The notes under the pieces are model-generated. The model ran no database searches and was not told where the DNA came from. It saw nothing but the letters and a program-made list of their open reading frames with translations. 64,000 nucleotides of DNA, from positions 29,849 through 93,848 of the forward strand of contig CANMBE010000011.1 of NCBI GenBank assembly GCA_947495975.1, given 5' to 3'. The translations under genes were made by a program, and so were the position numbers. Positions 8,980 through 18,736 of the stretch are shown here, in pieces (within the stretch, counting starts at the first letter, position 1; each line of letters begins with the position of its first letter). This DNA comes from Ignavibacteria bacterium (GTDB lineage Bacteria; Bacteroidota; Ignavibacteria; Kapaibacteriales; Kapaibacteriaceae).

Positions 8980-11123
8980 AGTCTCGTGCTTTCTCACCAC
9001 TGTTTGTTCTGCGCTATGGGCCATGGGCCATCGGCGGAATAGCACTGATCACAACTATTTTTGTACTTGTTGTGTTACGTGACGGACTTCCGACACTTGA
9101 GCAGCTTGAAAATCCGAGACAAGATTTAGCTACACAGGTCTATAGTTCTGACGGCGTGTTGCTCGAACATTTTGCAACAACACGGCGCACGTATAGTCCA
9201 TTTGATTCTATTCCTCGGCAGTTTATCTCGGCTCTTATCGCAACAGAAGACCGTGCATTCTACGACCATTGGGGTGTACATTCTTTGCGCGTTGTGAAAG
9301 CAGCTATTAAGAATGTCTTTGCCCTGCGTGCTAAGGAAGGGGCTTCTACAATCACTCAGCAGTTGGCGCGCAATCTTTACTTCACGCAGGACCCAACGCT
9401 CTCTCGCAAGGTACGTGAAGCATGGACTGCATTGCAGATAGAGCGCACGTATACAAAGAATGAGATTTTAGAAATGTATACCAATGCTGTTTATTATGGC
9501 AGAGGCGCGTATGGAATTAGAGTTGCATCTCAGGTCTACTTCAATAAAGAGCCAATGCGTCTTACACTTGGAGAGTGCGCCTACTTGGTTGGCTTGTTTA
9601 AAGCGCCTGAGAGATATAGCAGTGATGACTCTCTTGGCATCTCTCGAAGAAACTTGATTCTATCGATGATGCGCGATGAAGAATTCATTGATTCAGAACA
9701 ATGGGCCAAAGCTTCATCTGAGCCACTCGCGAGACCATCGGCAACGTCTATCTTCCGCGGCATCGCGCCGCACTTTGTAGAAATGATCCGTCAGCGTTTG
9801 GGTCGCGATGGCGCATGGGCAGACAAACTCAAAGGACACGATCTCTACCGCGATGGCCTTGTGATACACACAACGCTTGACTCTCGTGTTCAGCGATATG
9901 CGAATGATGCAGTTGACGAGCACCTTGCAGAATATCAACGCACGTTTGATGCCTCTTGGTCTTGGAAAATGAAAGGGGCTCTCCTATCATCAATGTTAGA
10001 TCGAGCAATCTCAAAACGTGTTGACTATATCGCAGCACCACAGAATCAACGTGCTGGCGTCATTGCTCGGTACAAGAAGAACAGGCTGTTTGTAGATAGT
10101 GTAAAGCGCGAGGTAACGCTGATTCAAACGGGCTTGGTTGTGATTGACCCACGCACTGGTGGGATACTGGCGCTTGTGGGTGCCTCTCCTATGAGTATGC
10201 GATTAAATCCAGCAGCACGATACTCGCTTAATCATGCAACGCAGATTCGACGTCAACCAGGATCTGCATTCAAGCCATTTGTCTATGCGAGTGCATTAGA
10301 ACAGGGACTTACGCCGGAAACAAGTGTAGAGAGCGGACCTTTTAGCACCACACTTGATGATGGTACTGTCTGGGCACCACGAGGGTCGAGCAAAAATGGC
10401 GGTGCAGTCTCATTGCGTACAGCATTGAAGTTCTCCACCAATAGTGTTGCCGCCAGACTCATCACTGAACATACTACGCCTGGCAATGTTGTTAACCTCT
10501 GTCAACGCCTTGGATTCACATCACCTCTAACTGCTGTGCCATCAATCGCCTTGGGCTCAGTGGAGGTTTCACCACTCGAGATGACCTCTGCGTACTCTGC
10601 ATTTATAAACAATGGTGCGTTCATACCTCCGGCATACATCACCAAGATTGAAGACCGCATGGGGAATGTTTTGTATGAGGCGCAAGTACCCAATCAAGTT
10701 CACGATGCATTGAGTCCAACAGTTGCGTCAGACATGATTTCTATCATGCGCGGTGTTGTTGATGGTGGTACTGCATCGAGCATCCGAAAATATTTTAAGC
10801 TCGATGCGGCTGGAAAGACCGGCACTACAAATGATTTTGCAGATGCGTGGTTTGTTGGTGTTACGCCACAACTGGCGTGCGGCATTTGGGTTGGCTTTGA
10901 TGATCGGCGTGTGCAATTCACAGGCGACTACGGCCAGGGAGGTCGTGCGGCTGCACCAGCCTGGGGCAGGCTTATGCAAAAGGTCTATAACGACCCAACT
11001 ATACCGTGGAAGAGTACTTCGTTCGCTGTTGCTGCCGACTCAGCAGATACGGTAGGGATTGATGCAATCATCAATCCACCTGCTGAGGAAATTATTGATC
11101 AGGTGCAAGACACAACGAAATGA
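8976..11123 (+). CDS. Class A penicillin-binding protein (PBP1A family)
   Basis: Bifunctional peptidoglycan synthase: periplasmic glycosyltransferase and DD-transpeptidase anchored by one N-terminal TM (about residues 13-32). The GT51 domain has ATEDRAFYDHWGV near residue 90 (catalytic Glu), GASTITQQLARNLYF, the REAWTALQIERTYTKNEILEMY block (quoted in part) and NAVYYGRGAYGI. The transpeptidase has SxxK as GSAFKPF near residue 430, SxN as FSTNSVAA, and KTGT as AAGKTGTTNDFADAWFVG near residue 610. At 715 residues it is a normal PBP1A length with a relatively short linker. It overlaps the PorE-like gene by 4 nt (ATGA) and the FAH gene by 4 nt, so translation is likely coupled. Confidence 0.95.
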   Translation: MKSRAFSPLFVLRYGPWAIGGIALITTIFVLVVLRDGLPTLEQLENPRQDLATQVYSSDGVLLEHFATTRRTYSPFDSIPRQFISALIATEDRAFYDHWGVHSLRVVKAAIKNVFALRAKEGASTITQQLARNLYFTQDPTLSRKVREAWTALQIERTYTKNEILEMYTNAVYYGRGAYGIRVASQVYFNKEPMRLTLGECAYLVGLFKAPERYSSDDSLGISRRNLILSMMRDEEFIDSEQWAKASSEPLARPSATSIFRGIAPHFVEMIRQRLGRDGAWADKLKGHDLYRDGLVIHTTLDSRVQRYANDAVDEHLAEYQRTFDASWSWKMKGALLSSMLDRAISKRVDYIAAPQNQRAGVIARYKKNRLFVDSVKREVTLIQTGLVVIDPRTGGILALVGASPMSMRLNPAARYSLNHATQIRRQPGSAFKPFVYASALEQGLTPETSVESGPFSTTLDDGTVWAPRGSSKNGGAVSLRTALKFSTNSVAARLITEHTTPGNVVNLCQRLGFTSPLTAVPSIALGSVEVSPLEMTSAYSAFINNGAFIPPAYITKIEDRMGNVLYEAQVPNQVHDALSPTVASDMISIMRGVVDGGTASSIRKYFKLDAAGKTGTTNDFADAWFVGVTPQLACGIWVGFDDRRVQFTGDYGQGGRAAAPAWGRLMQKVYNDPTIPWKSTSFAVAADSADTVGIDAIINPPAEEIIDQVQDTTK

Positions 11124-11782
11124 GCATTCACTCAATACAGTGGTCCTTCTCTGACGGAACTGCCATTCCAATTGGCACGATGTATTGTATTGGCCGTAAC
11201 TATGCAGCGCATGCTCGCGAAATGGGCGCAGAGGTTGCCGATGATCCTATTGTTTTTTTGAAGCCCCCTGCAGCCTATCGCAACAATGGAAGTGTTATTG
11301 AACTACCCCGTTGGACAAATGACGTGCACCATGAAGTTGAACTCGTTGTTGTGATTGGAGCTGACTGCGTGGATGTGCATGAGAACGATGCATGGAATTA
11401 TGTTGCGGGCATTGGCGTTGGATTAGATCTCACTGCACGCGATGTGCAAACAGCAGCAAGGAAGAACGGCCACCCGTGGGCTGTGGCAAAAGCCTGGAGA
11501 GGCTCAGCGCCTGTTAGCGCAATTGTGCCTGCGAATGAATGTGGACGTGGTCCATGGGATCTCAGGTGCGATGTGAACGGCACACAACGTCAGTACAGTT
11601 CAACAGATAAGATGGAGCGCAGCGTGGAGCAGCTCATCTCGTATTTGTCTGGCGTCTTTACACTGCAGCGTGGTGATTGTATTTTTACAGGAACACCTGA
11701 GGGAGTTGGGGTTATCGTTGTTGGCGATTATGTGCGTGCCTCACTTTCAACATTAACGACACTAGAGGTGAATATCGTATGA
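11120..11782 (+). CDS. Fumarylacetoacetate hydrolase-family protein (FAHD1-like)
   Basis: A 220-residue single-domain FAH-fold enzyme. The core starts with YCIGRNYAAHAREMG near residue 23, then FLKPPAAY, the metal-binding acidic cluster HHEVELVVVIG near 75, GIGVGLDLTARDVQ, and the C-terminal GDCIFTGTPEGVG. Family members cleave C-C bonds in acylpyruvates, decarboxylate oxaloacetate or isomerise homoprotocatechuate intermediates; the length and blocks are closest to the FAHD1/YcgM acylpyruvase group. Substrate cannot be told from sequence. It shares 4-nt overlaps with the PBP gene before and the lipoprotein gene after. That it lies in the same run as kmo may hint at aromatic amino-acid catabolism, but this is weak. 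Confidence 0.88.
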   Translation: MSIHSIQWSFSDGTAIPIGTMYCIGRNYAAHAREMGAEVADDPIVFLKPPAAYRNNGSVIELPRWTNDVHHEVELVVVIGADCVDVHENDAWNYVAGIGVGLDLTARDVQTAARKNGHPWAVAKAWRGSAPVSAIVPANECGRGPWDLRCDVNGTQRQYSSTDKMERSVEQLISYLSGVFTLQRGDCIFTGTPEGVGVIVVGDYVRASLSTLTTLEVNIV

Positions 11783-13197
11783 ACATACTACGCATCATGA
11801 GCATCGCAATTACTGCCTCATTATTCGTTGCTGGTTGTGGAAGTTATACACGAACAGAACGAGACATTTATACGATCACTAATACCGACACTGTCATAAC
11901 TGAGAGAGCGCAGAATCAACCTGGTGATCGCGACAACGGGATCATCTATCCGTCTACCCGTTCAATCACGATGGCGAGATCCGTGCATCAGCGAGACATC
12001 ATTGTTGATCGGCATTATCCCGCGTTTATTCGAATGGGGCTCTTTGAAGGAATCGGTCTAATCGGTTCGCCTATTAATGGAGCAAAGAGCACGTACACGG
12101 GTCTCTTTGGAATGTTTTATGATCTCGATCAATTGTTATTCAATAGGAAGCAGGATACTTCACAGTCGTCACTCTTTAGTGGCTGCATTTATCGTGCAGG
12201 TATTGCAGAATGGAAACTCAATTGGTTCGATAACGATCCTGGTTGGTCTTGGGGAGTTACTACAGCAGAGTTTATTCGTCCAGACGCTGATAATTCGCAC
12301 GCACTCATTGGAGCGGGCGTGTTAACGATTAACAAACGTTTCTACTTTCGTAGTCTCATCCCCTACCTAACAATACGTCCGTCTTTGTCGCTCTCGGCTT
12401 TGCCTTCACAGTACATCAACGCAAGCGTGTCTGCAGAGGTTGGCAGTATTGGTGGCGTTAACGTGCGAGCATACCTTGGCTATGCCTTTGGTGCAAATGT
12501 CATCAGATCACCAGTGCAGTTCGTTAGCTTCCCCTACTTTGGTATTGGAGCCTCGGTTCTTGATTTTCTCAACCGAGAAGAAGAGCTAGATGTAGAATGG
12601 AAATACCACGAGCATTCCGCATGGGAAATTGGTTTTCTAGAATTTGTGCTTGTTGGAAGCAGCGCCGAGTTGTCAGTATTTGCTCCTGAGAAAGTAGGTA
12701 GCAAAATACCGGTAATGAAGGGCGGAACAGCGCGTGTGGGATTTGCTTCTATCGCTTTACCAGTTCTCGACAACAGACTCTCTTTGGGTACATCGCTTAT
12801 CAATATTGTAGCACTTGGTGCCTACGAATATGGACTCGGTGTGTTTCCGCTACGATTAGCCTATCACTGGAATCCTTTTCGCACAACGCTTGTTGTTGAG
12901 CCGTTTATCGAATACAATTTTGCTCCATCTTCTTTCGCACATCTTGGAGTGCGTTGCGCAATTCCTGTAGGTAATCAGATGTCTGTACAGCTCGTTGCTG
13001 GGTGGGCCAACGGAAGTACAGGAGCTGGAATAGCGATTCCTGGGCTGCCGGAATTGGGAACACGTATTGACAACAATACTGCTCTCAATACCTCACCCAA
13101 TTTTAGCACATTCTATGTAGGTATTGGCGCAAGCTTCTTGGACAGGTTGTTTGGTCGCGGAGACCTACGATATGGCAAGGGATATCCACATGAATAG
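11779..13197 (+). CDS. Predicted outer-membrane lipoprotein of unknown function
   Basis: A 472-residue protein with a lipoprotein signal peptide: basic/hydrophobic start and lipobox VAGC at about residues 17-20. The mature part is rich in alternating hydrophobic residues and aromatic/Gly pairs (GVFPLRLAYHWNPFRTTLVVEPFIEYNF region, quoted in part, and repeated GxGxS segments), resembling an outer-membrane beta-barrel or barrel-like lipoprotein. No enzymatic motif is recognised. Its start overlaps the FAH gene by 4 nt and its end overlaps the next small lipoprotein gene by 8 nt, so the three are probably one transcription unit. Confidence 0.7.
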   Translation: MNILRIMSIAITASLFVAGCGSYTRTERDIYTITNTDTVITERAQNQPGDRDNGIIYPSTRSITMARSVHQRDIIVDRHYPAFIRMGLFEGIGLIGSPINGAKSTYTGLFGMFYDLDQLLFNRKQDTSQSSLFSGCIYRAGIAEWKLNWFDNDPGWSWGVTTAEFIRPDADNSHALIGAGVLTINKRFYFRSLIPYLTIRPSLSLSALPSQYINASVSAEVGSIGGVNVRAYLGYAFGANVIRSPVQFVSFPYFGIGASVLDFLNREEELDVEWKYHEHSAWEIGFLEFVLVGSSAELSVFAPEKVGSKIPVMKGGTARVGFASIALPVLDNRLSLGTSLINIVALGAYEYGLGVFPLRLAYHWNPFRTTLVVEPFIEYNFAPSSFAHLGVRCAIPVGNQMSVQLVAGWANGSTGAGIAIPGLPELGTRIDNNTALNTSPNFSTFYVGIGASFLDRLFGRGDLRYGKGYPHE

Positions 13198-13759
13198 GGT
13201 ACTCATAATAGTGCTCATTGGACTATGCGCAACATCGTGCTCGTACTTTGAATTCACGATGAAAGGATACACAGGGTGGCCTATCGAAACAAGAATCTTG
13301 TACGACAGGCACAGTGTATCTCGTCCGGCACAGAATGCGCTACAGCTTAAAGGTGAAGCGAGAATTGCAATGCGTTGTGAGCGGATAACAGACGGGGTAT
13401 TTTCATCGGAGATCAATCTACAACCAGGCACCACACTTCGACTGCAAACACGCACTACTCCATACGATGACTCTATTGCAACGAAGCGAGGAATTATTAT
13501 CGATGTAACGGATGGACAAACATCAGTTACTGTTGACGGAAAGACAACAATCTCCAATACGCCACTTCCAATAAACGCTCCATTTGTTGTTGAGCTCTAT
13601 ACCGACGGGCAATGGACTTGTGTTTATGTTGCATGCGTTGATGTAGGAAGGTATGAATCTGCTACGCCTTCTACTCAGTGGATCATTGCTTCGCTTCCAT
13701 CAGGTGGCACAGCACTCCTTGCAGATCCTTCCATTGAACCACTGTATTCTTCTAACTGA
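13190..13759 (+). CDS. Small predicted lipoprotein of unknown function
   Basis: From ATG 13190 this is a 189-residue protein with a clear lipoprotein signal: MNRVLIIVLIGLCATSCSY, with cysteine at about residue 17. The start was chosen because an AAGGG-type ribosome-binding site precedes it by about 8 nt and because it puts the signal peptide at the N-terminus; in-frame upstream starts would extend into the preceding gene. The mature part is beta-rich, without any family I recognise. It overlaps the preceding lipoprotein gene by 8 nt and ends 9 nt before kmo. Confidence 0.68.
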   Translation: MNRVLIIVLIGLCATSCSYFEFTMKGYTGWPIETRILYDRHSVSRPAQNALQLKGEARIAMRCERITDGVFSSEINLQPGTTLRLQTRTTPYDDSIATKRGIIIDVTDGQTSVTVDGKTTISNTPLPINAPFVVELYTDGQWTCVYVACVDVGRYESATPSTQWIIASLPSGGTALLADPSIEPLYSSN

Positions 13760-13768
13760 TAGCATCCT

Positions 13769-15145
13769 ATGACTGATCGTGTTACAATTGTTGGTGGCGG
13801 GCTGGTTGGCGCGCTCCTTGGTGTAGTTCTCGCTAAGCGTGGAGCTAGTGTTCGCATTTATGAACGGCGTTCCGATATGCGCAAAGCAGAAGTTGCAGCG
13901 GGTAGATCAATAAATCTTGCAATGTCTGATCGTGGCTTGCGCGCGTTGGAAGTAGCTGGGATTGCCCACGACATTCGTGCAATTTCAATACCAATGCACG
14001 GCCGTGTGATGCATGACGTACATGGCAATCAAACCTATCAGCCGTATGGCTTGCAGGGTCAGTTCATCAATAGCGTATCTCGTGCAGAACTCAACAAGAC
14101 TCTTCTTACCGTTGCTGAGCGTCATGGAGTAGAGATCATTTTTGACGCACGGTGCTTGAACATTGACCTTGAAAGTGCATCGGCTACATTTCTCCTGCAT
14201 ACTGGAGAAAGCATCACGTGCCATGGCGACGTTCTATTCGGCGCAGATGGTGCATTCAGTGCGGTGCGCTCTAGAATGCAAATCACAGATAAGTTCGATT
14301 ACTCGCAGACTTATCTAGAACATGGGTACAAAGAACTCCATATTCCAGCCGGAGATTTGGGTGCGTTTCAACTTGAGCAGCATGCGCTGCACATTTGGCC
14401 ACGTCATAGTTTCATGATGATTGCTCTACCAAACCTTGATGGTAGTTTCACTCTTACGCTCTTCTTTGCACACAAGGGCGCAACGTCTTTTGACGCGATT
14501 CAAACAAAGGAAGAAGTTGAGCAGTTTTTCGCTGAGCAGTTTCCCGATGCCGTCCCCCTCATGCCCACACTTGTTGAAGACTTCCTTGCTAATCCTGAAT
14601 CGTCACTTGTAACTGTGCGCTGTTCACCCTGGGTAATGAGCGATAGGGTTGCGCTCATTGGTGATGCAGCACATGCCATTGTGCCGTTCTATGGTCAGGG
14701 AATGAACTGTGGCTTTGAAGACTGCAGGGTCTTAATGGAGTGCCTCGATCACACAAATGAAGATTGGCCATCAGCTCTTCAATTGTATCAACGTATGCGA
14801 AAGCCCGCTGGTGATGCAATTGCCGACCTAGCACTTGCAAACTTCATTGAGATGCGAGACAAGGTTGCGGACCCTCGTTTTCTATGGAGAAAGAAAATCG
14901 AGTCGTGGCTCTTTTCAGCATATCCCACAAAGTTCATTCCACTCTACACACTCGTTACATTCTCTGATGATGTGCCATATAACGAGGCAAAGAGAATTGG
15001 GCTGGCTCAAGACATGTTGATGGAACAACTTATGGACATAGGATCCGTTATTGAGGACTGGACGTCAGATGAGGCCAAAGAGGCTATGAACAGCATCATG
15101 AGCGCACTACCCGACATAATCATTGACTCTGGATTTCCCGACTAA
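13769..15145 (+). CDS. kmo: Kynurenine 3-monooxygenase
   Basis: FAD-dependent enzyme hydroxylating L-kynurenine to 3-hydroxykynurenine, in tryptophan breakdown and eukaryote-type de novo NAD synthesis. The 458-residue protein opens with the FAD dinucleotide fold VTIVGGGLVGALLGVVLAKRG, then the KMO signature AGRSINLAMSDRG near residue 47. The second FAD motif is DRVALIGDAAHAIVPFYGQGMNCGFEDC near residue 294 (quoted in part). The C-terminal segment FLWRKKIESWLFSAYPTKFIPLYTLVTFSD is the family's membrane-associated tail (quoted from positions ~370-400). Other kynurenine-pathway genes are not in the window. The 3' end overlaps the convergent gene by 4 nt, leaving no room for a separate terminator. 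Confidence 0.95.
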   Translation: MTDRVTIVGGGLVGALLGVVLAKRGASVRIYERRSDMRKAEVAAGRSINLAMSDRGLRALEVAGIAHDIRAISIPMHGRVMHDVHGNQTYQPYGLQGQFINSVSRAELNKTLLTVAERHGVEIIFDARCLNIDLESASATFLLHTGESITCHGDVLFGADGAFSAVRSRMQITDKFDYSQTYLEHGYKELHIPAGDLGAFQLEQHALHIWPRHSFMMIALPNLDGSFTLTLFFAHKGATSFDAIQTKEEVEQFFAEQFPDAVPLMPTLVEDFLANPESSLVTVRCSPWVMSDRVALIGDAAHAIVPFYGQGMNCGFEDCRVLMECLDHTNEDWPSALQLYQRMRKPAGDAIADLALANFIEMRDKVADPRFLWRKKIESWLFSAYPTKFIPLYTLVTFSDDVPYNEAKRIGLAQDMLMEQLMDIGSVIEDWTSDEAKEAMNSIMSALPDIIIDSGFPD

Positions 15146-17763
15146 CGTGTAACAACAAACGGCACGGACTCTGTACCGATTGGAGAAACTAACCGTGCGA
15201 TGTACATCCCCTGCTCCCAAGACGATGCGGGAACACGAAGAGTAAACGGATGACTTGTGGCCGCTTGGCTAACGAATTCAACATGAGACATCAACTCTCT
15301 ACCCTGTACGTCTGTTACAGTAAATGTGTAGGTGCCCTTTGCATGAAGTGTGGTGGAAAGCGTAAGATCACTTTGCACTGGATTTGGTCCAACGATAAGG
15401 GGCGAACCAGTGAGTACACGAATAAGTCTGCCATCTGAAAGGCAAACACCATCTACAGTAAGACTACCATCATCAATAGTCAGTATCGGAATCTGATTTA
15501 TGCGCACCAACTCTACATTGACAATGTCGAGTGGTGTACTTTTCGTATTTGAAAGTAGCACCGTACCAACAACCTTTGTTACTACGGATGTTAGCGCCTG
15601 TATATCGAGCGAATCTATTTCTATAATAATGGTGCGAACATTCAGGAGCTTATCAATGACATCACCAACGATAACACCACGCGTAACTCCAGTTGGCGCA
15701 AACGCATTAGAATTCACAGCTACATGCAGACGTAGGCGAGTATTTGGCAGATAAACAGTATCTGGGAGTAGTGTAGCACTGATTGGTATGGATACATTGG
15801 ACGCGCCCATCTGCGCTGTAGTATCTGGCATTGATACATGCAGGAGCACTTTGTTCACCTTTGCTTTGAGACGAACTTCACCTGTAGTTGCACAAGGGGC
15901 AACAACGTCAACAATGATCGACTCCGAATAGTCGCGCGGTTCATTTGCAATGAATTCAATTTCCACGTCTAACGTACCGAACGGGATAATCGTCGCAGGA
16001 AAGATTGATGAGTCTGCAATAGCGAATCCAGGAGAACTGGATACATTCCGAACGACAATCGTGTCATCGTCTAAGCTGCGTATTGTGAGAGTCCGTCTAT
16101 ACGTGCGCATAAAATCAACAGCACCAAATTCCAAGAGCGGTGGGATGTCTATGCGCGTAGGGTCAATGGCAACCACCATACCCCCTGCCGTTTGTCTGCA
16201 TCCTGAACTGTCCGTTGCTACAACGCTATACGTGCCTGGGTCTCCTACTCTGATTGATCGCTCTGTCTGGCCATTACTCCAGAGATAGAGCATAAAGCCA
16301 TCAGATGCTGTGAGCGTAACGCTATCGCCCTGGCACACATCACCGCCACCACTTGCAGCGAGCGTCTTATGAAAAGGTGTCTTCCAGATAAATCCTTGCA
16401 TGATGCGACCAGGTTGCCCAGCCGTTGCACCCCATGGACTATCACGAACATCATCTGCTGTCTCTGAGGAAATATGTACTCCCGGTACACCGCCATCAAT
16501 GATGCCCGTAATAGATGGGGCTACATTCGTTGCAATGATTGCGCCCCCACCGCCACCGCCACCTGGGCCATTAGCCTGATAACGAGCACCAATAACTCCT
16601 CCGTTGCCACCGCGCACATCAACAAGAAGCGGTCCATTAGCAATCAAAACATCTAACAATACCGAGCCTCCTGCACCACCACCGCCAGCACCGTCTCCTG
16701 GTTGTTGTGGGAATCCGTTCTTCCATGCTACAGTGTCGCGAACAGACAGACCACTTGCAATGATGTTCCCGCCATTACTCGTGATTGAATTTGCCTGTAT
16801 AATCACAATCCCACCACCAGCTGCGCCAGGAGTACCCTGAAGATTATTCTGATGACCGCCACCGCCGCCACCGCCGAGATATAGTCGTTGTTTTAGGAGG
16901 AGTGAATCAACGGCTTGGCCCGGATACCCCCCTTGAAGTTTATATACGCTGCAGAGTGAATTGGCATCTCCGCCATGGCCGCCCATTCCTGCGCTGCTTC
17001 CACCGGCACCTCCGGCATTTCCACCATTTCCGCCACCACCGCCGGTGGCAAATGGACCTCTGCTTGAAAGTGCAATCGTTGATGCCACTGTTGCAATTCC
17101 ATCACCCTTTTCGCCACCGTCACCATAAATGTAATAGGAGCCCCATTTTGTGGCAGAGCACACACCTATTGGTAAAGACGCCGCGCCACCTCGAAAACCC
17201 ATTCCGGATACATCAATGTTTGATGTCAGACGAAGGTTGCCATCCACGCGAAGTACAACAACACCACCGATAGTGCCATTCCAAGGCCTCGTTGTAACTG
17301 TGCCCACGATGTTGGCATCTACGTAGCGCGCTACGCTCGCGAGTTGTATGCTGCCCTTTGCATCATACGGATGAACCCACGTGGTTGTGAAGGTAATCCT
17401 ATCGTTTGCAATAGAACCGATGGTGAGAAATTCAACACAGCCCGCTCCGTTCATGTCTCGAATGGTGCCATACGTTGAATCATCGGTCTCCGTGATTCGT
17501 GCGCCCTTCATCTGAATCATCAGAACTTCGTCGCCAACGCTAAACTGCGTTAGTCCACGGACGCGAACTGTACTATCACAGGGAAAAATTTCAACGATAC
17601 CTTCGTGCCGGTTGATTATGCCTGAAATTGGCGTTTCAGCAGCGGGTGCCTGTGGTTGTGCCACGCCCACAATTGAGGCGATAAACAATAGTCCAACGAT
17701 ATGGTGCCAGATTGGTGCCACTCTCTTACGTGTAATCGTTCCAACTTCCATGCCAATTTTCAC
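15142..17763 (-). CDS. Large glycine-rich secreted protein with T9SS type A sorting domain
   Basis: An 873-residue exported protein. A signal peptide (hydrophobic core IVGLLFIASIVGVA) is followed by a beta-rich region, then an unusual Gly-rich zone at about residues 200-410 with several runs of five to seven glycines (GGGGGNGGNAGGAGGS, LGGGGGGGHQNN, NGPGGGGGGGAI). Further on is an Ig/PKD-like segment (YLWSNGQTERSIRVGDPGTYSVVATDSSGC, quoted around residue 495) and repeated Ig-like domains. The last ~85 residues (GPNPVQSDLTL...VTDVQGREL...GMYIARL) are a T9SS C-terminal sorting domain, so the protein is probably displayed on the cell surface or released. Starts at 17763 and 17751 are both possible. 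Its function is unknown. Confidence 0.82.
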   Translation of the reverse strand: MKIGMEVGTITRKRVAPIWHHIVGLLFIASIVGVAQPQAPAAETPISGIINRHEGIVEIFPCDSTVRVRGLTQFSVGDEVLMIQMKGARITETDDSTYGTIRDMNGAGCVEFLTIGSIANDRITFTTTWVHPYDAKGSIQLASVARYVDANIVGTVTTRPWNGTIGGVVVLRVDGNLRLTSNIDVSGMGFRGGAASLPIGVCSATKWGSYYIYGDGGEKGDGIATVASTIALSSRGPFATGGGGGNGGNAGGAGGSSAGMGGHGGDANSLCSVYKLQGGYPGQAVDSLLLKQRLYLGGGGGGGHQNNLQGTPGAAGGGIVIIQANSITSNGGNIIASGLSVRDTVAWKNGFPQQPGDGAGGGGAGGSVLLDVLIANGPLLVDVRGGNGGVIGARYQANGPGGGGGGGAIIATNVAPSITGIIDGGVPGVHISSETADDVRDSPWGATAGQPGRIMQGFIWKTPFHKTLAASGGGDVCQGDSVTLTASDGFMLYLWSNGQTERSIRVGDPGTYSVVATDSSGCRQTAGGMVVAIDPTRIDIPPLLEFGAVDFMRTYRRTLTIRSLDDDTIVVRNVSSSPGFAIADSSIFPATIIPFGTLDVEIEFIANEPRDYSESIIVDVVAPCATTGEVRLKAKVNKVLLHVSMPDTTAQMGASNVSIPISATLLPDTVYLPNTRLRLHVAVNSNAFAPTGVTRGVIVGDVIDKLLNVRTIIIEIDSLDIQALTSVVTKVVGTVLLSNTKSTPLDIVNVELVRINQIPILTIDDGSLTVDGVCLSDGRLIRVLTGSPLIVGPNPVQSDLTLSTTLHAKGTYTFTVTDVQGRELMSHVEFVSQAATSHPFTLRVPASSWEQGMYIARLVSPIGTESVPFVVTR

Positions 17764-17787
17764 AACTTTTCCCCATCTTTACGCACC

Positions 17788-18726
17788 ATGAAGCCTATTT
17801 TTCCCCAAGCTCTCCCCAAAAAAGCAACCATTGGGATCATTTCTCCTTCTTCTCCGCAACGCGATAAGGCGAGACTAGATAAGGGGATACGCTACCTCGA
17901 AGGTCTCGGATACACCGTTAAACTTGGTACTCATGCTCGATCAAGCCACGCTGGATATCTCGCTGGCACAGATCAAGAACGATTGGCCGACCTGCATAAC
18001 ATGTTTCGTGATCCACAGGTAGACGCAATCTTTTGTTCAAGGGGGGGATATGGTTCTGCACGAATCCTGCCCAATCTTAACGTCAATCTCATTAAGAAAC
18101 ACTGTAAAATTTTCGTAGGATTCAGTGACATAAGCGCGCTTCAACTCTCTTTATGGAATTCCTGTGGTCTTGTGACATTCAGTGGTGCAATGCCCAGCGT
18201 TGATATGGCAGATGGATTTGATCCTGCATCAGAGGAACAATTTTGGCGAGTACTTACATCTCGTAAGCCGATGGGCGCTTTGAAACAATCAATGCCGCTA
18301 CAGACCATACAACGTGGTGATGCAGAAGGAAGAATTCTTGGGGGCAATCTTAGCGTAGTGTGCTCCATGCTTGGCACACCGTACATGCCTTCACTTCGCA
18401 AATGTATTCTTGCACTCGAAGATGTTGGTGAAGAATCGTATCGCATAGATCGAATGCTCACCCAACTATCATACGCAACTGCGAGCGCACGTGCATCAGC
18501 AGTTGTGTATGGGTTCTGGTCTCAAGACGGGCGTCCACGGGGCTCAACAGCTCATCGCGATGTTCACGAAGTGATGGCTGAAAAACTTGATCTTACTAGC
18601 GGACCAATAATGTCTCATCTCATGTATGGTCATGAGCCTACAAAACTTACCCTGCCATTCGGTGTGCTCGCGCGAGTATCAACACGCACGAAGAGACTGT
18701 CCTTGTTGGAGCCTGCTGTTCAATAA
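17788..18726 (+). CDS. ldcA: LD-carboxypeptidase (S66 family)
   Basis: Serine peptidase that removes the terminal D-Ala from murein tetrapeptides during peptidoglycan recycling; MccF-type immunity proteins share the fold. The 312-residue protein has the N-terminal block IGIISPSSP, the SRGGYGSARILPNL segment near residue 80, and the nucleophile elbow VGFSDISAL near 110. It also has ILGGNLSVV, the LEDVGEESYRIDRMLTQL block with the catalytic Glu, and the catalytic His in MYGHEPTKLTLPFG near 284. ATG 17788 was chosen because the family motif begins about a dozen residues later; the upstream extension overlaps the divergent signal-peptide gene. Its end lies 10 nt from a convergent kinase gene. Confidence 0.93.
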   Translation: MKPIFPQALPKKATIGIISPSSPQRDKARLDKGIRYLEGLGYTVKLGTHARSSHAGYLAGTDQERLADLHNMFRDPQVDAIFCSRGGYGSARILPNLNVNLIKKHCKIFVGFSDISALQLSLWNSCGLVTFSGAMPSVDMADGFDPASEEQFWRVLTSRKPMGALKQSMPLQTIQRGDAEGRILGGNLSVVCSMLGTPYMPSLRKCILALEDVGEESYRIDRMLTQLSYATASARASAVVYGFWSQDGRPRGSTAHRDVHEVMAEKLDLTSGPIMSHLMYGHEPTKLTLPFGVLARVSTRTKRLSLLEPAVQ

Positions 18727-18736
18727 GTATGCGGCG

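Noticed and set aside
16540..17060. Dense CCACCGCC-type repeats as a possible microsatellite or CRISPR-like array
   Set aside because: They are imperfect and in frame, encoding poly-glycine runs of the surface protein; there are no constant repeat/spacer units.
17701..17787. N-terminal extension of the LD-carboxypeptidase gene
   Set aside because: It is antisense to the signal-peptide region of the divergent gene and not part of the S66 family.
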